Positions 1 through 8,620 are shown, counted from the first letter of the stretch. The stretch: DNA of 34,489 nt from PNAI01 sp964575715 (GCA_964575715.1 CAZNSG010000060.1:1-34489); one strand, 5' to 3'. Program-made: numbers and translations. Notes: generated from the sequence alone by a model not told the origin.

Positions 1-2
1 TG

Positions 3-208
3 GAGCATGATCCCGAAAAAGCCTGCCCCGGACTTGATCCGGGGTGGGAACCGGTTTCCCGCCTTCGCCAACCGCCTTCGTCCGAAGGCGGACTTCGGCG
101 GTCAAGAGCCCGCTTCGGCGGGCGAAGGAAGGTCGGAAAAGATCATGCTCAAACAAAATGTTAGTGCTTGGCTCTGATTCCATCAAAATGGATCAGACTC
201 TAGAGCGC
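3..208. repeat. GATCATGCTC palindromic repeat, copy 1 (composite)
   Basis: Outer arms GAGCATGATC (3-12) and GATCATGCTC (141-150) are exact reverse complements. Between them lie an accggttt core shared with the copies at 5455 and 18033, a gacttgatcc palindrome flanked by C and G runs, and further small palindromes (about 60-127) absent from the other copies. A tail containing tctgattcc and cagactctag follows the right arm. It looks like an element into which smaller palindromes have been inserted. It carries no convincing gene. Repeats of this kind are common in Bradyrhizobium-like genomes (from memory); the function is not evident. Confidence 0.75.
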
Positions 209-250
209 GTCAAAAGAAAATTTGTTAAGAGCCTTTGTTAGGAGGCCATG

Positions 251-616
251 ATGCGCAAAATCGTCAGGGTTTTCATCCTCGTTCCTCTGGTGATTGTGCT
301 CGTCATGTTCGCGGTGGCGAACCGTCAGATCGTAACGCTCTCGTTTGACCCGTTTGATTCCGCGCAACCGGCCTATGCGCTCAAATTTCCATTGTTTATT
401 CTGATCTTTGCGCTCGTTGGCGTCGGCGTTGTCATCGGCGGAATGTGCGTCTGGTTCGGCCAGCACAAATGGCGCGTCCGCGCCCGCAAGGCCGAGTCCG
501 AATCGCAGCTGTTGCGGCGAGAATTGGCCGAGCGACACTGGCCGCCCGATGATCGGCGCGCCCTGCCGCCCGCGCGTGAAATACCCGCGCCGCTCATCTT
601 CCCGCCGGCGGCGTAA
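251..616 (+). CDS. LapA-domain (DUF1049) inner-membrane protein
   Basis: A 121-residue protein with the LapA/DUF1049 layout: an N-terminal membrane helix (about residues 5-21), a short periplasmic stretch with NRQIVTLSFDP, a second helix (about 48-68) and a charged cytoplasmic tail with a short coiled coil (RARKAESESQLLRRELAE). In E. coli, LapA works with LapB in controlling lipopolysaccharide synthesis; the rhizobial role is less clear. A strong Shine-Dalgarno AGGAGG (240-245) precedes two possible starts, ATG 248 and ATG 251; 251 has the better spacing (5 nt). In related genomes a gene of this family often lies directly before trpF (from memory). Here about 1.7 kb separates them, holding a PadR pair and a toxin-antitoxin pair. 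Confidence 0.8.
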   Translation: MRKIVRVFILVPLVIVLVMFAVANRQIVTLSFDPFDSAQPAYALKFPLFILIFALVGVGVVIGGMCVWFGQHKWRVRARKAESESQLLRRELAERHWPPDDRRALPPAREIPAPLIFPPAA

Positions 617-817
617 GCGGCGGGGGTACGGAAGGTCAACTCTGTGCAGGTCGGTCGGCACTGAATCGAGGATTTGGCGACGGCGATGCTGATATGGCGC
701 GGACTTTTAATTGTTTAATAAGTTTTTGATCACGCAAATTATTTCTCGTAATGCTTTGCAATTATGAGAATGCAAAAGTGTTTTGATGTGGTCGATGTCT
801 CGTAAAACTATGTCAGA

Positions 818-1321
818 TTACGAAAGGTAGGTTCGAAAATTCTTGAGTATCTGCTCCCTAATGGGCCCGCTGTTAATTGTGTGAAGGAACTGTTTCTGTA
901 AAAAAGTTTGAAGTTCCGCGATGCGCTTCATATGTTCTAATTCATCCTTTGCAAATTGAATTTGAGCGCTTTTGTTTTGATCGTCCGTTTGTTTGTTTGT
1001 AGTCGGACTCACTCGTTGGCCGCCGGACGTTCGTTTACTCGCCTGGGGTCTCGCGAGTGCTTTGGCGACCGCATGGGCACCAAAAAGGCAACCAGCAGCA
1101 TGCCAGAGTTTACCAAGCTTGCTCGAACATTCATCGATATGAGCGTTCCATTCTTCCCGAAATCGTGCGCGGTCGTGTTCTGGCAGTCGACCGACAGCGA
1201 TCTCGATTAACCGATGTGCTAGCGAAGGAGCCGAATCGTAGAGTTCGCTCGCAATCACGTTGCCAACGATCCCGACAATGAACGATCCAACAATTAGGAT
1301 CATCACAATCAATAGTTCCAT
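818..1321 (-). CDS. PadR-coupled small membrane protein, function unknown
   Basis: 167 residues. The N-terminal membrane helix (MELLIVMILIVGSFIVGIVG, residues 1-20) is followed by a soluble part with REEWNAHIDE and a long charged C-terminal helix rich in K, Q and E. The start is placed at ATG 1321, which overlaps the end of the padR gene by 13 nt (ATGGAACTATTGA is read in both frames), so translation of the two is probably coupled. A longer open frame to 1447 exists but would overlap padR heavily. I do not recognise a named family. Small membrane proteins encoded just after PadR regulators occur in several bacteria, which suggests it is the regulator's target or partner; that is inference. 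Confidence 0.6.
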   Translation of the reverse strand: MELLIVMILIVGSFIVGIVGNVIASELYDSAPSLAHRLIEIAVGRLPEHDRARFREEWNAHIDECSSKLGKLWHAAGCLFGAHAVAKALARPQASKRTSGGQRVSPTTNKQTDDQNKSAQIQFAKDELEHMKRIAELQTFLQKQFLHTINSGPIREQILKNFRTYLS

Positions 1322-1623
1322 GCCAGCTCTCCCGCCGCCATCTGCAAATCGGCCAGCGCCGCGCGCGCGTTGTTCTGGCCGAGCGCCGTCAGCTTGTAGA
1401 ACCGCCGCCGTGGCCGCCCCGCTTCGCGCGGATCGATCGCCTCCCATTCGCTCGAAAACCAGCCCGCGCCTTCAAGCCGCGCCAGCATCGGATAGAGCGT
1501 GCCCGAGCCGACCTGGGTCGCCCTGGACATCTCGGCACCCGAGCGCCCCTCGCGCGGCTTCTCAAGGAGAAACCGCAGCACCTTGAGGGTTGGCTGGGTG
1601 AGGCGTACGTCTTGATCGGTCAT
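1309..1623 (-). CDS. PadR-family transcriptional regulator
   Basis: 104 residues, essentially one winged-helix DNA-binding domain. Features of the family: the helix region TLKVLRFLLEKP, then GSGTLYPMLARLEGAGW (recognition helix with the hallmark LYPxLxRLExxGW), then the wing GRPRRRFYKLTALG. The long C-terminal dimerisation helix of classic PadR is short here. PadR proteins are usually repressors of an adjacent operon and often of themselves. The perfect inverted repeat at 1650-1667, 26 nt upstream of the ATG, is the obvious operator. The following gene overlaps its 3' end. The family call is secure; the ligand and targets are unknown. Confidence 0.9.
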   Translation of the reverse strand: MTDQDVRLTQPTLKVLRFLLEKPREGRSGAEMSRATQVGSGTLYPMLARLEGAGWFSSEWEAIDPREAGRPRRRFYKLTALGQNNARAALADLQMAAGELAWNY

Positions 1624-1649
1624 GCAATGGATACCCCTTAATCGATAAT

Positions 1650-1667
1650 CGATATAGTGCTATATCG
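1650..1667 (-). promoter_or_regulatory. Perfect inverted repeat upstream of padR, likely operator
   Basis: CGATATAG (1650-1657), a 2-nt spacer, then CTATATCG (1660-1667): a perfect 8-bp inverted repeat in AT-rich sequence. It lies just upstream of the PadR gene and about 75 bp upstream of the divergent mntA-like gene. Its size and symmetry fit a dimeric winged-helix repressor. Autoregulation is an inference. Confidence 0.6.
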
Positions 1668-1740
1668 AGCTGCGATCAAGCCCATCATGGGCGGCAGCCG
1701 GAGCATATCTGTGCTATAAATTCGCGCGAGGATTCTGCTC

Positions 1741-2034
1741 ATGAACGTGCCCGACATCAACCGCGCGATCCTGCGTATGCATGTTACAGCGATCGAGGCC
1801 AAATACCCGATCAAGATCATCGGCTTGCTGCCACGGGGAAGCGTCGGCCACGTATTCGACGACAATGCCCTTGATTTTCTTGCCGAGAAGAGGCCGGGCT
1901 TGGATTTGCTGGGGCTCTCGGGGGCCGAGATCGACTTGGGCGACTTGCTCGGTCGTCCGGTAGGAATTGTCCTCAAGAGCGGCTTGAAGGGTAGCGAGGC
2001 AGAGGAATTTCCCCGTCTTGTCCAGGCGGTATGA
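1741..2034 (+). CDS. mntA: MntA-like nucleotidyltransferase antitoxin with degenerate active site
   Basis: 97 residues. It aligns by eye with the minimal nucleotidyltransferases (MNT) that pair with HepT toxins, which AMPylate the toxin. The Gly-Ser of the GSX10DXD signature is present (G33-S34), but the spacing is 8 residues and the motif reads A43-L-D45, so the first metal-binding Asp is Ala. The third acidic position, usually in GRxVDxV, reads GRPVGIV (Gly75). Two of three catalytic carboxylates are therefore missing. The downstream gene starts inside its stop codon (ATGA, 2031-2034). An SD-like GAGGAT (1728-1733) precedes the ATG. It may neutralise by binding only, or be decaying. Confidence 0.7.
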   Translation: MNVPDINRAILRMHVTAIEAKYPIKIIGLLPRGSVGHVFDDNALDFLAEKRPGLDLLGLSGAEIDLGDLLGRPVGIVLKSGLKGSEAEEFPRLVQAV

Positions 2035-2384
2035 ATCGATCCGATCTCGATCGCCTGCGTGACGCGCGGGATTTTGCACGGCATGCGCGCGACAATGCTG
2101 GAGGGCTGTCGGCCGACGAGTTGGCCGGCGCAAGGCAGCCTCAGCACGCGGCGCTATACGACCTGGTGGTTATCGGTGAGACGCTGAGCAAGGTTTCGGC
2201 AGAGGTAAAGGGCGCAGCCCCCAACGTAGAGTGGAGAAAGATCGGCAATCTTCGCAATCTCCTTGTTCACGCCTATTGGCAGGTCGATCTCGAAATTATC
2301 GCCGATGTCATCAAGAACCGTGTCGATCCGCTGGCGAGCGAGCTTGACGCGTTAATTTCAATTGTCGAACGCAACGGACCATGA
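2031..2384 (+). CDS. hepT: HepT-like HEPN ribonuclease toxin (DUF86)
   Basis: 117 residues, the usual size for HepT/DUF86. The HEPN RNase motif RX4HXY is intact: R75-NLLV-H80-A-Y82. In the characterised HepT/MntA pair, the Arg and His form the RNase site and the Tyr is the residue AMPylated by the antitoxin. HepT toxins cleave RNA (mRNA or tRNA ends, depending on the system). The start codon overlaps the mntA-like stop (ATGA), and the stop codon overlaps the trpF start (ATGA, 2381-2384), so the toxin is translationally joined to tryptophan synthesis. The family is clear; whether the toxin is active is unknown. Confidence 0.82.
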   Translation: MNRSDLDRLRDARDFARHARDNAGGLSADELAGARQPQHAALYDLVVIGETLSKVSAEVKGAAPNVEWRKIGNLRNLLVHAYWQVDLEIIADVIKNRVDPLASELDALISIVERNGP

Positions 2385-3051
2385 CTCTCCTCGTCAAAAT
2401 CTGCGGCCTCAAATCCCCCGATGCGCTCGACGCGGCGCTTGAGGCCGGCGCGGACATGGTGGGATTCGTGTTCTTCGAACCCTCGCCGCGCCACCTCGGC
2501 GTTGCCGCCGCGCGCGCTCTCGGCGAGCGCGTCAAAGGCAACGCGCGCAAGGTCGCGCTCTCGGTCAACGCCAGCGATGATCTGCTCGCCGCCATCATCG
2601 AAGCGCTCAAGCCCGATTTGCTGCAGCTGCATGGTCAGGAGACGCCCGATCGCGTCGTGGTGGTGCGCGCGCGTTTTGGCATTCCGGTGGTCAAGGCGCT
2701 GCCGGTGGAGAAGCGCGAGGACCTCTCGCCCATCCACCTCTATGCCAAGGTTTCCGACTGGCTCTTGTTCGATGCGCGCGCGCCGCGCGAGGCCACGCGC
2801 CCCGGTGGGCTCGGCAAGGCGTTCGACTGGCGATTGCTGGAAAAACCCAATCTTGCCGTGCCGTTCATGCTCTCGGGCGGGCTCGACGCCGGCAATGTCG
2901 CCGAAGCCGTACGCATCACGCGCGCCAATGCGGTCGATGTGTCCTCGGGCGTCGAGCGCGCGCCCGGCATCAAGGATCCCGACAAGATCCGCGCCTTTGT
3001 GCGCGCCGCGCGCGCGGCCGAGTCGCAGCTTGGGAAAGTGAACCAATCCGC

Positions 3052-3055
<4 letters not shown>
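2381..3055 (+). CDS. trpF: Phosphoribosylanthranilate isomerase
   Basis: 224 residues, a single TIM barrel. It converts N-(5-phosphoribosyl)anthranilate to CdRP in tryptophan synthesis. The N-terminal KICGL places the catalytic Cys at residue 8; the general acid Asp is D131 (LLFDARAP). Phosphate-binding loops include GGLDAGNV and DVSSGVE near the C-terminus. Length is normal for the family. The start overlaps the hepT stop and the stop overlaps the trpB start, each by ATGA, so it probably depends on upstream translation. No separate promoter is visible. Confidence 0.97.
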
Positions 3056-4298
<1,243 letters not shown>

Positions 4299-4299
<1 letters not shown>

Positions 4300-4571
4300 T
4301 GCGGGCGCTGATCGCCGCCTGGAACGGAATGAGCCGGCAGAAGCGCGTCGGCTGGATGATCGTCGTCATCTCGGTCTGTTACTTGCTATATTTCCTCAAA
4401 GCGCGGCTGTTCACGGCCGGCCCGGAGATCAGCCGGAAGGAATGGATTCACTTCATCCTTGCGTTCGGCGGGATCATGCTCGGCACCATCAACTTGCGTA
4501 TGGCCGAGATGAGAGAACGGAATCAGAAAATCCTGCCGCTGATCGATACAAACCGGCCGGCCAAGAAATGA
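4299..4571 (+). CDS. Two-TM small protein between trpB and trpA
   Basis: 90 residues with two hydrophobic helices: about 18-35 (GWMIVVISVCYLLYFL) and 49-67 (WIHFILAFGGIMLGTIN), separated by a short loop with GPEISRKE and followed by a charged tail. The start ATG 4299 shares its A with the trpB stop, and trpA begins inside its own stop (ATGA, 4568-4571), so it is embedded in the translational chain. A longer frame starting inside trpB (4167) is less likely. I do not recognise the family. Its position argues for co-expression with tryptophan synthase but gives no direct function. Confidence 0.7.
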
Positions 4572-5392
4572 CCACCCGCATCGATCGGAAATTTGCCGCG
4601 CTCAAAGGCGAACGCCGCGCCGCGCTCGTCACCTTCCTGATGGCCGGCGATCCCGATCCGAAAACTTCGCTGGCGATCATCAAGGCGCTGCCCGCGGCCG
4701 GCGCCGACATGATCGAACTCGGCATGCCGTTCACCGATCCGATGGCCGACGGCCCCACGATCCAGGCAGCCGGCCTGCGCGCGCTTGCCGCCGGGCAGAC
4801 CATGGTCAAGACGCTCGGTCTGGTGCGCGCATTTCGCCAGCGCGACGATACAACGCCGATCGTGCTCATGGGTTACTACAATCCGATCTATGTCTATGGC
4901 GTCGATCGCTTCCTCACAGACGCCAAGGCCGCCGGCGTCGATGGAATGATCGTGGTCGATTTGCCGCCCGAGGAAGACCAGGAGCTGTGCTTGCCCGCGC
5001 TTAAGGCGGGATTGAGTTTCATTCGGCTCGCAACCCCGACGACCGACGACGAACGCCTGCCGGCGGTGCTCGCGAACACCTCGGGCTTTGTCTATTACGT
5101 CTCGATCACCGGCATCACCGGCTCCGCCGCGCCCGATCTGAACAAAGTCGGCGCCGCCGTCGCCCGCATCAAACGTCATACAAAACTTCCCGTGGCGGTC
5201 GGCTTCGGGGTGCGCAGCGCGAAGGACGCGCACGCTATCGCAAAGTGCGCCGACGGCGTCGTGGTCGGCTCGGCGCTGGTCAATGCAGTGAAAAACAGTC
5301 TCGATCGCAAGGGCAGGGCCACCGCCCGTACAATCAAGGCGGTGACCAAGCTCGTCGCCGTGCTTGCCCGCGGCATGCGCGGCGGAAAATAG
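4568..5392 (+). CDS. trpA: Tryptophan synthase alpha chain
   Basis: 274 residues, TIM barrel. It cleaves indole-3-glycerol phosphate to indole and glyceraldehyde-3-phosphate. The catalytic pair is visible as E50 (IELGMPF) and D61 (TDPMADGP). The loop YYVSITGITG and the phosphate-binding VGFGVRSA and GVVVGSALV are present. Start ATG 4568 overlaps the preceding small gene by 4 nt; a longer open frame from 4442 lies inside that gene and is rejected. It is the last gene of the overlapping chain. A 180-bp gap containing a repeat separates it from accD. Confidence 0.97.
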   Translation: MTTRIDRKFAALKGERRAALVTFLMAGDPDPKTSLAIIKALPAAGADMIELGMPFTDPMADGPTIQAAGLRALAAGQTMVKTLGLVRAFRQRDDTTPIVLMGYYNPIYVYGVDRFLTDAKAAGVDGMIVVDLPPEEDQELCLPALKAGLSFIRLATPTTDDERLPAVLANTSGFVYYVSITGITGSAAPDLNKVGAAVARIKRHTKLPVAVGFGVRSAKDAHAIAKCADGVVVGSALVNAVKNSLDRKGRATARTIKAVTKLVAVLARGMRGGK

Positions 5393-5454
5393 GCCGCTTC
5401 GGCATAAAGTCAGGGCTGTGAACCCAGGCTTGGCGTGCTTAAATATAGACCACT

Positions 5455-5560
5455 GAGCATGATCCCGAAAAGTGGGTACCGGTTTTCGGAAAAGATCATG
5501 CTCCAATAAAAGCTAGAGTTCGACTCTGATTCTATCAAGACGAAATTAGACTCTAAGTCG
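5455..5560. repeat. GATCATGCTC palindromic repeat, copy 2 (simple form)
   Basis: GAGCATGATC (5455-5464) and GATCATGCTC (5494-5503) are perfect arms around tgggtaccggttttcgg. They are followed by a tail with agagttcgactctgattct and agactctaa. This copy lacks the extra palindromes found in the copies at 3 and 18033, so it is probably the basic form. It lies between trpA and accD and ends just before the accD ribosome-binding region. Confidence 0.8.
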
Positions 5561-5572
5561 CAGAGAGACCGC

Positions 5573-6466
5573 ATGAACTGGCTCACCAACGTTGTCCGGC
5601 CGAAAATTCGCAGCTTTCTCAATCGCCGCGAGACGCCGGAAAATCTCTGGATCAAGTGCCCGGAGACCGGGCAGCTCGTGTTCTACAAGGACGTCGAAGC
5701 CAATCAGTTCGTTATTCCCAGCTCCAACTACCATATGCGCATGAGCGCGGCGGTGCGGCTCAAATCCATGTTCGACGGCGAGACCTGGCTCGACATCGCT
5801 GTGCCGGACGTCGCGACCGATCCGCTGCGATTCCGCGACGAGCAGCGCTACATCGACCGGCTGCGCGACGCCCGCGCCAAGACCGGCATGACCGATGCGG
5901 TCAAGCTGGGCTTAGGCAAGCTCGACGGCGCGCCGGTGGTCATCGCCGTGCAGGATTTCGATTTCATGGGCGGCTCGCTCGGCATGGCGGCGGGGGAGGC
6001 GGTCATCGCGGGCCTTGAGACCGCGGTCGACCGCGGCACGCCGTTCATCATGTTCGCCGCATCCGGCGGCGCGCGCATGCAGGAGGGCATCCTCTCGCTC
6101 ATGCAATTGCCGCGCACCACGGTCGCCGTGCAGAAAATGCGCGAGTCCTGCAAGCCCTACATCGTCGTGCTCACCAATCCGACCACCGGCGGCGTCACCG
6201 CCTCCTATGCCATGCTGGGCGATGTGCATATCGCCGAGCCCGGCGCGCTGATCGGTTTTGCCGGCCCGCGCGTGATCGAACAGACCATCCGCGAGAAGCT
6301 GCCCGAGGGCTTCCAGCGCGCGGAATATCTCAAAGAGCACGGCATGGTGGACATGGTGGTCCATCGCCACAAGCTGCGCGCGACGCTGTCCGATCTGTGC
6401 CGGATCCTGACCAAGGCCCCGCCTTTGCGCGCGCGCGCGAGTCTGCCGGCGCGGGTCAAGGCGTGA
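5573..6466 (+). CDS. accD: Acetyl-CoA carboxylase, carboxyltransferase beta subunit
   Basis: 297 residues. With AccA it transfers carboxyl from carboxybiotin to acetyl-CoA, making malonyl-CoA for fatty-acid synthesis. The carboxyltransferase core is clear: GGSLGMAAGEAV, SGGARMQEG, NPTTGGVTASYAM and GFAGPRVIEQTI. The N-terminal zinc-ribbon region (about 26-55) keeps only one Cys (IKCPETG) of the four that bind zinc in E. coli AccD; as I recall this is usual in alphaproteobacteria, so it should not be read as damage. The trpA-accD-folC order is typical of rhizobia. Confidence 0.97.
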   Translation: MNWLTNVVRPKIRSFLNRRETPENLWIKCPETGQLVFYKDVEANQFVIPSSNYHMRMSAAVRLKSMFDGETWLDIAVPDVATDPLRFRDEQRYIDRLRDARAKTGMTDAVKLGLGKLDGAPVVIAVQDFDFMGGSLGMAAGEAVIAGLETAVDRGTPFIMFAASGGARMQEGILSLMQLPRTTVAVQKMRESCKPYIVVLTNPTTGGVTASYAMLGDVHIAEPGALIGFAGPRVIEQTIREKLPEGFQRAEYLKEHGMVDMVVHRHKLRATLSDLCRILTKAPPLRARASLPARVKA

Positions 6467-6476
6467 GCGGATTTCT

Positions 6477-6612
6477 TTACCCTCCCCTGGAGGGGGAGGG
6501 TCGTCGAGCGTAGCGAGACGGGGTGGGGTGAAATCCCCATCACGATAAGCAACATCACCCCCACCCGGTCCGCTTCGCGGACCGACCTCCCCCCTCCAGG
6601 GGGAGGTGAAAT
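6477..6612. repeat. CCCTCCCC/GGGAGGTG palindromic repeat, copy A
   Basis: An imperfect long inverted repeat between accD and folC. The left end TTTACCCTCCCCTGGAGG pairs with the right end CCTCCAGGGGGAGGTGAAA, and inner arms ggggtggggtga and tcacccccacccgg pair around a loop of about 25 nt. It also contains ggtccgcttcgcggacc. Related copies are in addA (9228-9424), at 18166-18303 and at 24741-24959. The right end carries GGAGGTG, which is placed as a Shine-Dalgarno for a possible folC start. Confidence 0.8.
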
Positions 6613-6636
6613 AGATTGTTGCGCACGCCACCGCCC

Positions 6637-7983
6637 ATGACGACCTACGACTCCATCCTCGCGCGGCTGCTGGCACTCCATCCCAAGCGGATCGATCTGT
6701 CGCTCGATCGCATGTGGCGCATCCTCGACGCGCTCGGCCATCCGGAACGCCATCTGCCGCCGGTGATCCATGTGGCTGGCACCAACGGCAAGGGCTCGAC
6801 CATCGCCTTTGCCCGCGCCATGCTCGAAGCCGCCGGCCGGCGCGTCCATGTCTATACTTCGCCGCATCTGGTGCGCTTCAACGAGCGCTTTCGCCTCGGC
6901 GCATCCGATGGCGGCAGGCTTGTTTCCGATGACGAGCTTGCCGCCGCGCTGGCCGAATGCGAGCGGGCGAATGGCGCTACGCCCATCACCGTGTTTGAGA
7001 TCGAGACCGCAGCCGCCTTCCTGCTGTTCTCGCGCCACCCGGCGGATGCTCTGCTGCTGGAAGTCGGCCTTGGCGGAAGGCTCGACGCCACCAACGTCAT
7101 CGCGCGCCCGCTGGTCTCGGTCATCACGCCCATCTCGCTCGACCACGCCGAATTTCTCGGCGACAAGCTTTCGGGGATCGCGGCGGAAAAGGCCGGCATC
7201 ATCAAGCCTGCGGTGCCGGTGGTGGTGGCGCCGCAGCCGCCCGAGGCGCTCGCCGTGATCGAGCGGTGCGCGGCAAGCCTGCGGGCACCGCTGCATATCG
7301 CGGGCGAGCATTGGAATGTGCACAAGGAACACGGGCGCCTGGTTTATCAGGACGAGGATGGATTGCTCGATCTGCCGGCGCCCAAACTGCCGGGCCGCCA
7401 TCAATTCGACAATGCAGGCCTTGCGATTGCCGCCCTGCGCGCGGCGAGTGCAAAACTTGCGCTCGCAGCTCCTGCGATCGCAGGTCTTGCGCTCAATGCG
7501 TACGAGACCGGCCTCCTGCGCGCCGATTGGCCGGCGCGCTTGCAGCTGCTCTCGCAAGGTCGGCTCGTGGCGCTCGCGCCCATGGGCAGCGAGCTCTGGC
7601 TCGACGGCGGCCACAACCCGGAAGGCGGCCGGGCGATCGCGGCCGCGCTGGGCGATATCGAAGAACGCGTGCCGCGCCCCTTGGTGCTCATTGTCGGCAT
7701 GCTCGCCAGCAAGGACTGCGAAGGCTTCCTGCGCAATTTCGCGGGCCTCGCGCGCCGTCTGATCGCGCTGCCGATTCCGCGCCAGGCGAACACGCTTCCC
7801 CCCGAAAGCATCGTCGAGCGTGCGCGCGCCGTCGGCATTCCGGCCGAAAGCCGCGACCATCTCCAAGCCGCGCTGGCCGCCGTCGCGCGATTCGATCTCA
7901 ATCCATCGCCGCGCATCCTCATCACCGGTTCGCTTTATCTCGCCGGCGAGGTGCTTGCGCTCAACGGCACGCCGCCGCAATAA
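6637..7983 (+). CDS. folC: Folylpolyglutamate synthase / dihydrofolate synthase
   Basis: 448 residues from ATG 6637. A Mur-ligase-like ATP enzyme adding glutamate to (dihydro)folate. It has the P-loop GTNGKGST, SPHLVRFNERF, LEVGLGGRLDATN, DHAEFLG and the C-terminal-domain DGGHNPEGG. The start is ambiguous. ATG 6637 gives the N-terminus expected for rhizobial FolC (about 10 residues before LLALHPK) but has no good SD. TTG 6616 has a strong GGAGGTG (6602-6608, 7-nt spacing) supplied by the upstream repeat and would add 7 residues. The stop codon touches the first base of the repeat at 7983. Confidence 0.95.
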   Translation: MTTYDSILARLLALHPKRIDLSLDRMWRILDALGHPERHLPPVIHVAGTNGKGSTIAFARAMLEAAGRRVHVYTSPHLVRFNERFRLGASDGGRLVSDDELAAALAECERANGATPITVFEIETAAAFLLFSRHPADALLLEVGLGGRLDATNVIARPLVSVITPISLDHAEFLGDKLSGIAAEKAGIIKPAVPVVVAPQPPEALAVIERCAASLRAPLHIAGEHWNVHKEHGRLVYQDEDGLLDLPAPKLPGRHQFDNAGLAIAALRAASAKLALAAPAIAGLALNAYETGLLRADWPARLQLLSQGRLVALAPMGSELWLDGGHNPEGGRAIAAALGDIEERVPRPLVLIVGMLASKDCEGFLRNFAGLARRLIALPIPRQANTLPPESIVERARAVGIPAESRDHLQAALAAVARFDLNPSPRILITGSLYLAGEVLALNGTPPQ

Positions 7984-8243
7984 TACCAACGGCAGCAATC
8001 ACTGACTCATCTCCGTCACCCTGAGGCGCGAGCGAAGCGAGCCACCGCAAGTCGGCCTTGGCCGACTTGCGCATTGAAATTCCGATCTCGGGTAAACCCG
8101 AGATCGGTGGGTCGACGGCCAAGGTGTTGCAGCGTCGGGGCCGTTCATCCTTCGAGGGCCGCCATAGCGCGTCGAAGACGCGCGTTAACGCGCTTATGGC
8201 GGCCACCTTAGGATGACGGGTCAAGTATTTTCGCCGTTGGTAT
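7983..8243. repeat. ATACCAACGG-ended MITE-like element, copy 1
   Basis: A non-coding element with 10-bp terminal inverted repeats: ATACCAACGG (7983-7992) and CCGTTGGTAT (8234-8243). Inside are perfect palindromes at 8047-8070 (arms GCAAGTCGGCC) and 8082-8107 (arms CCGATCTCGGG), and a right part with catccttcgagg and aggatgacggg. It lies between the convergent genes folC and trxA, and its first base is the last base of the folC stop codon. It has a partner at 27646-27856 in which the inner block is inverted. No transposase is present. Confidence 0.85.
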
Positions 8244-8245
8244 AA

Positions 8246-8275
8246 AACGCCAAACGGCCGGCTTTCGCCGGCCGT
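8246..8275 (-). terminator. Rho-independent terminator of trxA
   Basis: Read on the minus strand, the perfect 9-bp hairpin ACGGCCGGC-GAAA-GCCGGCCGT (8275-8254) is followed by TTTGGCGTTTT. It lies 25 nt after the trxA stop codon and ends the addB-addA-trxA direction of transcription. Confidence 0.75.
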
Positions 8276-8299
8276 CGCACGGATTTGCTGCGATTGCCG

Positions 8300-8620
8300 T
8301 CAAACCGATGCGGTGATCCACTGTTCGAGCTTTTGCCGGGGTGCGGCGCCGACCTGGCGCGAGGCCAGCTCGCCGTTTTTGAAGATCATCAAGGTCGGGA
8401 TCGACATGATGCCGTATTTCGATGCGGTCGCCGGATTCTCATCCACATTGAGCTTGACGATTTTCACCTTGTCGCCCATCGCTCCCGCGATCTCCTCGAG
8501 ATGCGGCCCGATCATCTTGCAGGGCCCGCACCATTCAGCCCAGAAATCGACCACGACCGGCCCGGTCGCTTTCAAGACTTCAGCGTCGAAATTCGCATCG
8601 GAAACCTTGCCAACGGCCAT
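8300..8620 (-). CDS. trxA: Thioredoxin
   Basis: 106 residues, the full length of a classic cytoplasmic thioredoxin. The redox motif is WAEWCGPCKM (Cys pair at about residues 31 and 34). The cis-proline loop is SIPTLMIF and the C-terminal part is KNGELASRQVGA. It reduces protein disulfides using electrons from thioredoxin reductase. It follows addA with an 88-bp gap, the usual rhizobial order, and is closed by the terminator at 8246-8275. Confidence 0.97.
   Translation of the reverse strand: MAVGKVSDANFDAEVLKATGPVVVDFWAEWCGPCKMIGPHLEEIAGAMGDKVKIVKLNVDENPATASKYGIMSIPTLMIFKNGELASRQVGAAPRQKLEQWITASV

Noticed and set aside
44..241. 65-residue open frame on the plus strand at the window start
   Set aside because: It lies entirely over the composite palindromic repeat and has no protein-like features.
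5573..5760. Loss of three zinc-ribbon Cys in AccD as a defect
   Set aside because: From memory alphaproteobacterial AccD proteins commonly lack these residues; the catalytic core is intact.
5848..7998. Long minus-strand frames over accD and folC (up to 597 residues)
   Set aside because: Antisense shadows of well-recognised plus-strand genes in GC-rich DNA.
7961..8224. 87-residue minus-strand frame after folC
   Set aside because: It is made by the MITE-like element. The same peptide type (MRKSA-ADLRWLA) appears on the plus strand at 27771 because the inner block is inverted there; this is a repeat artefact.
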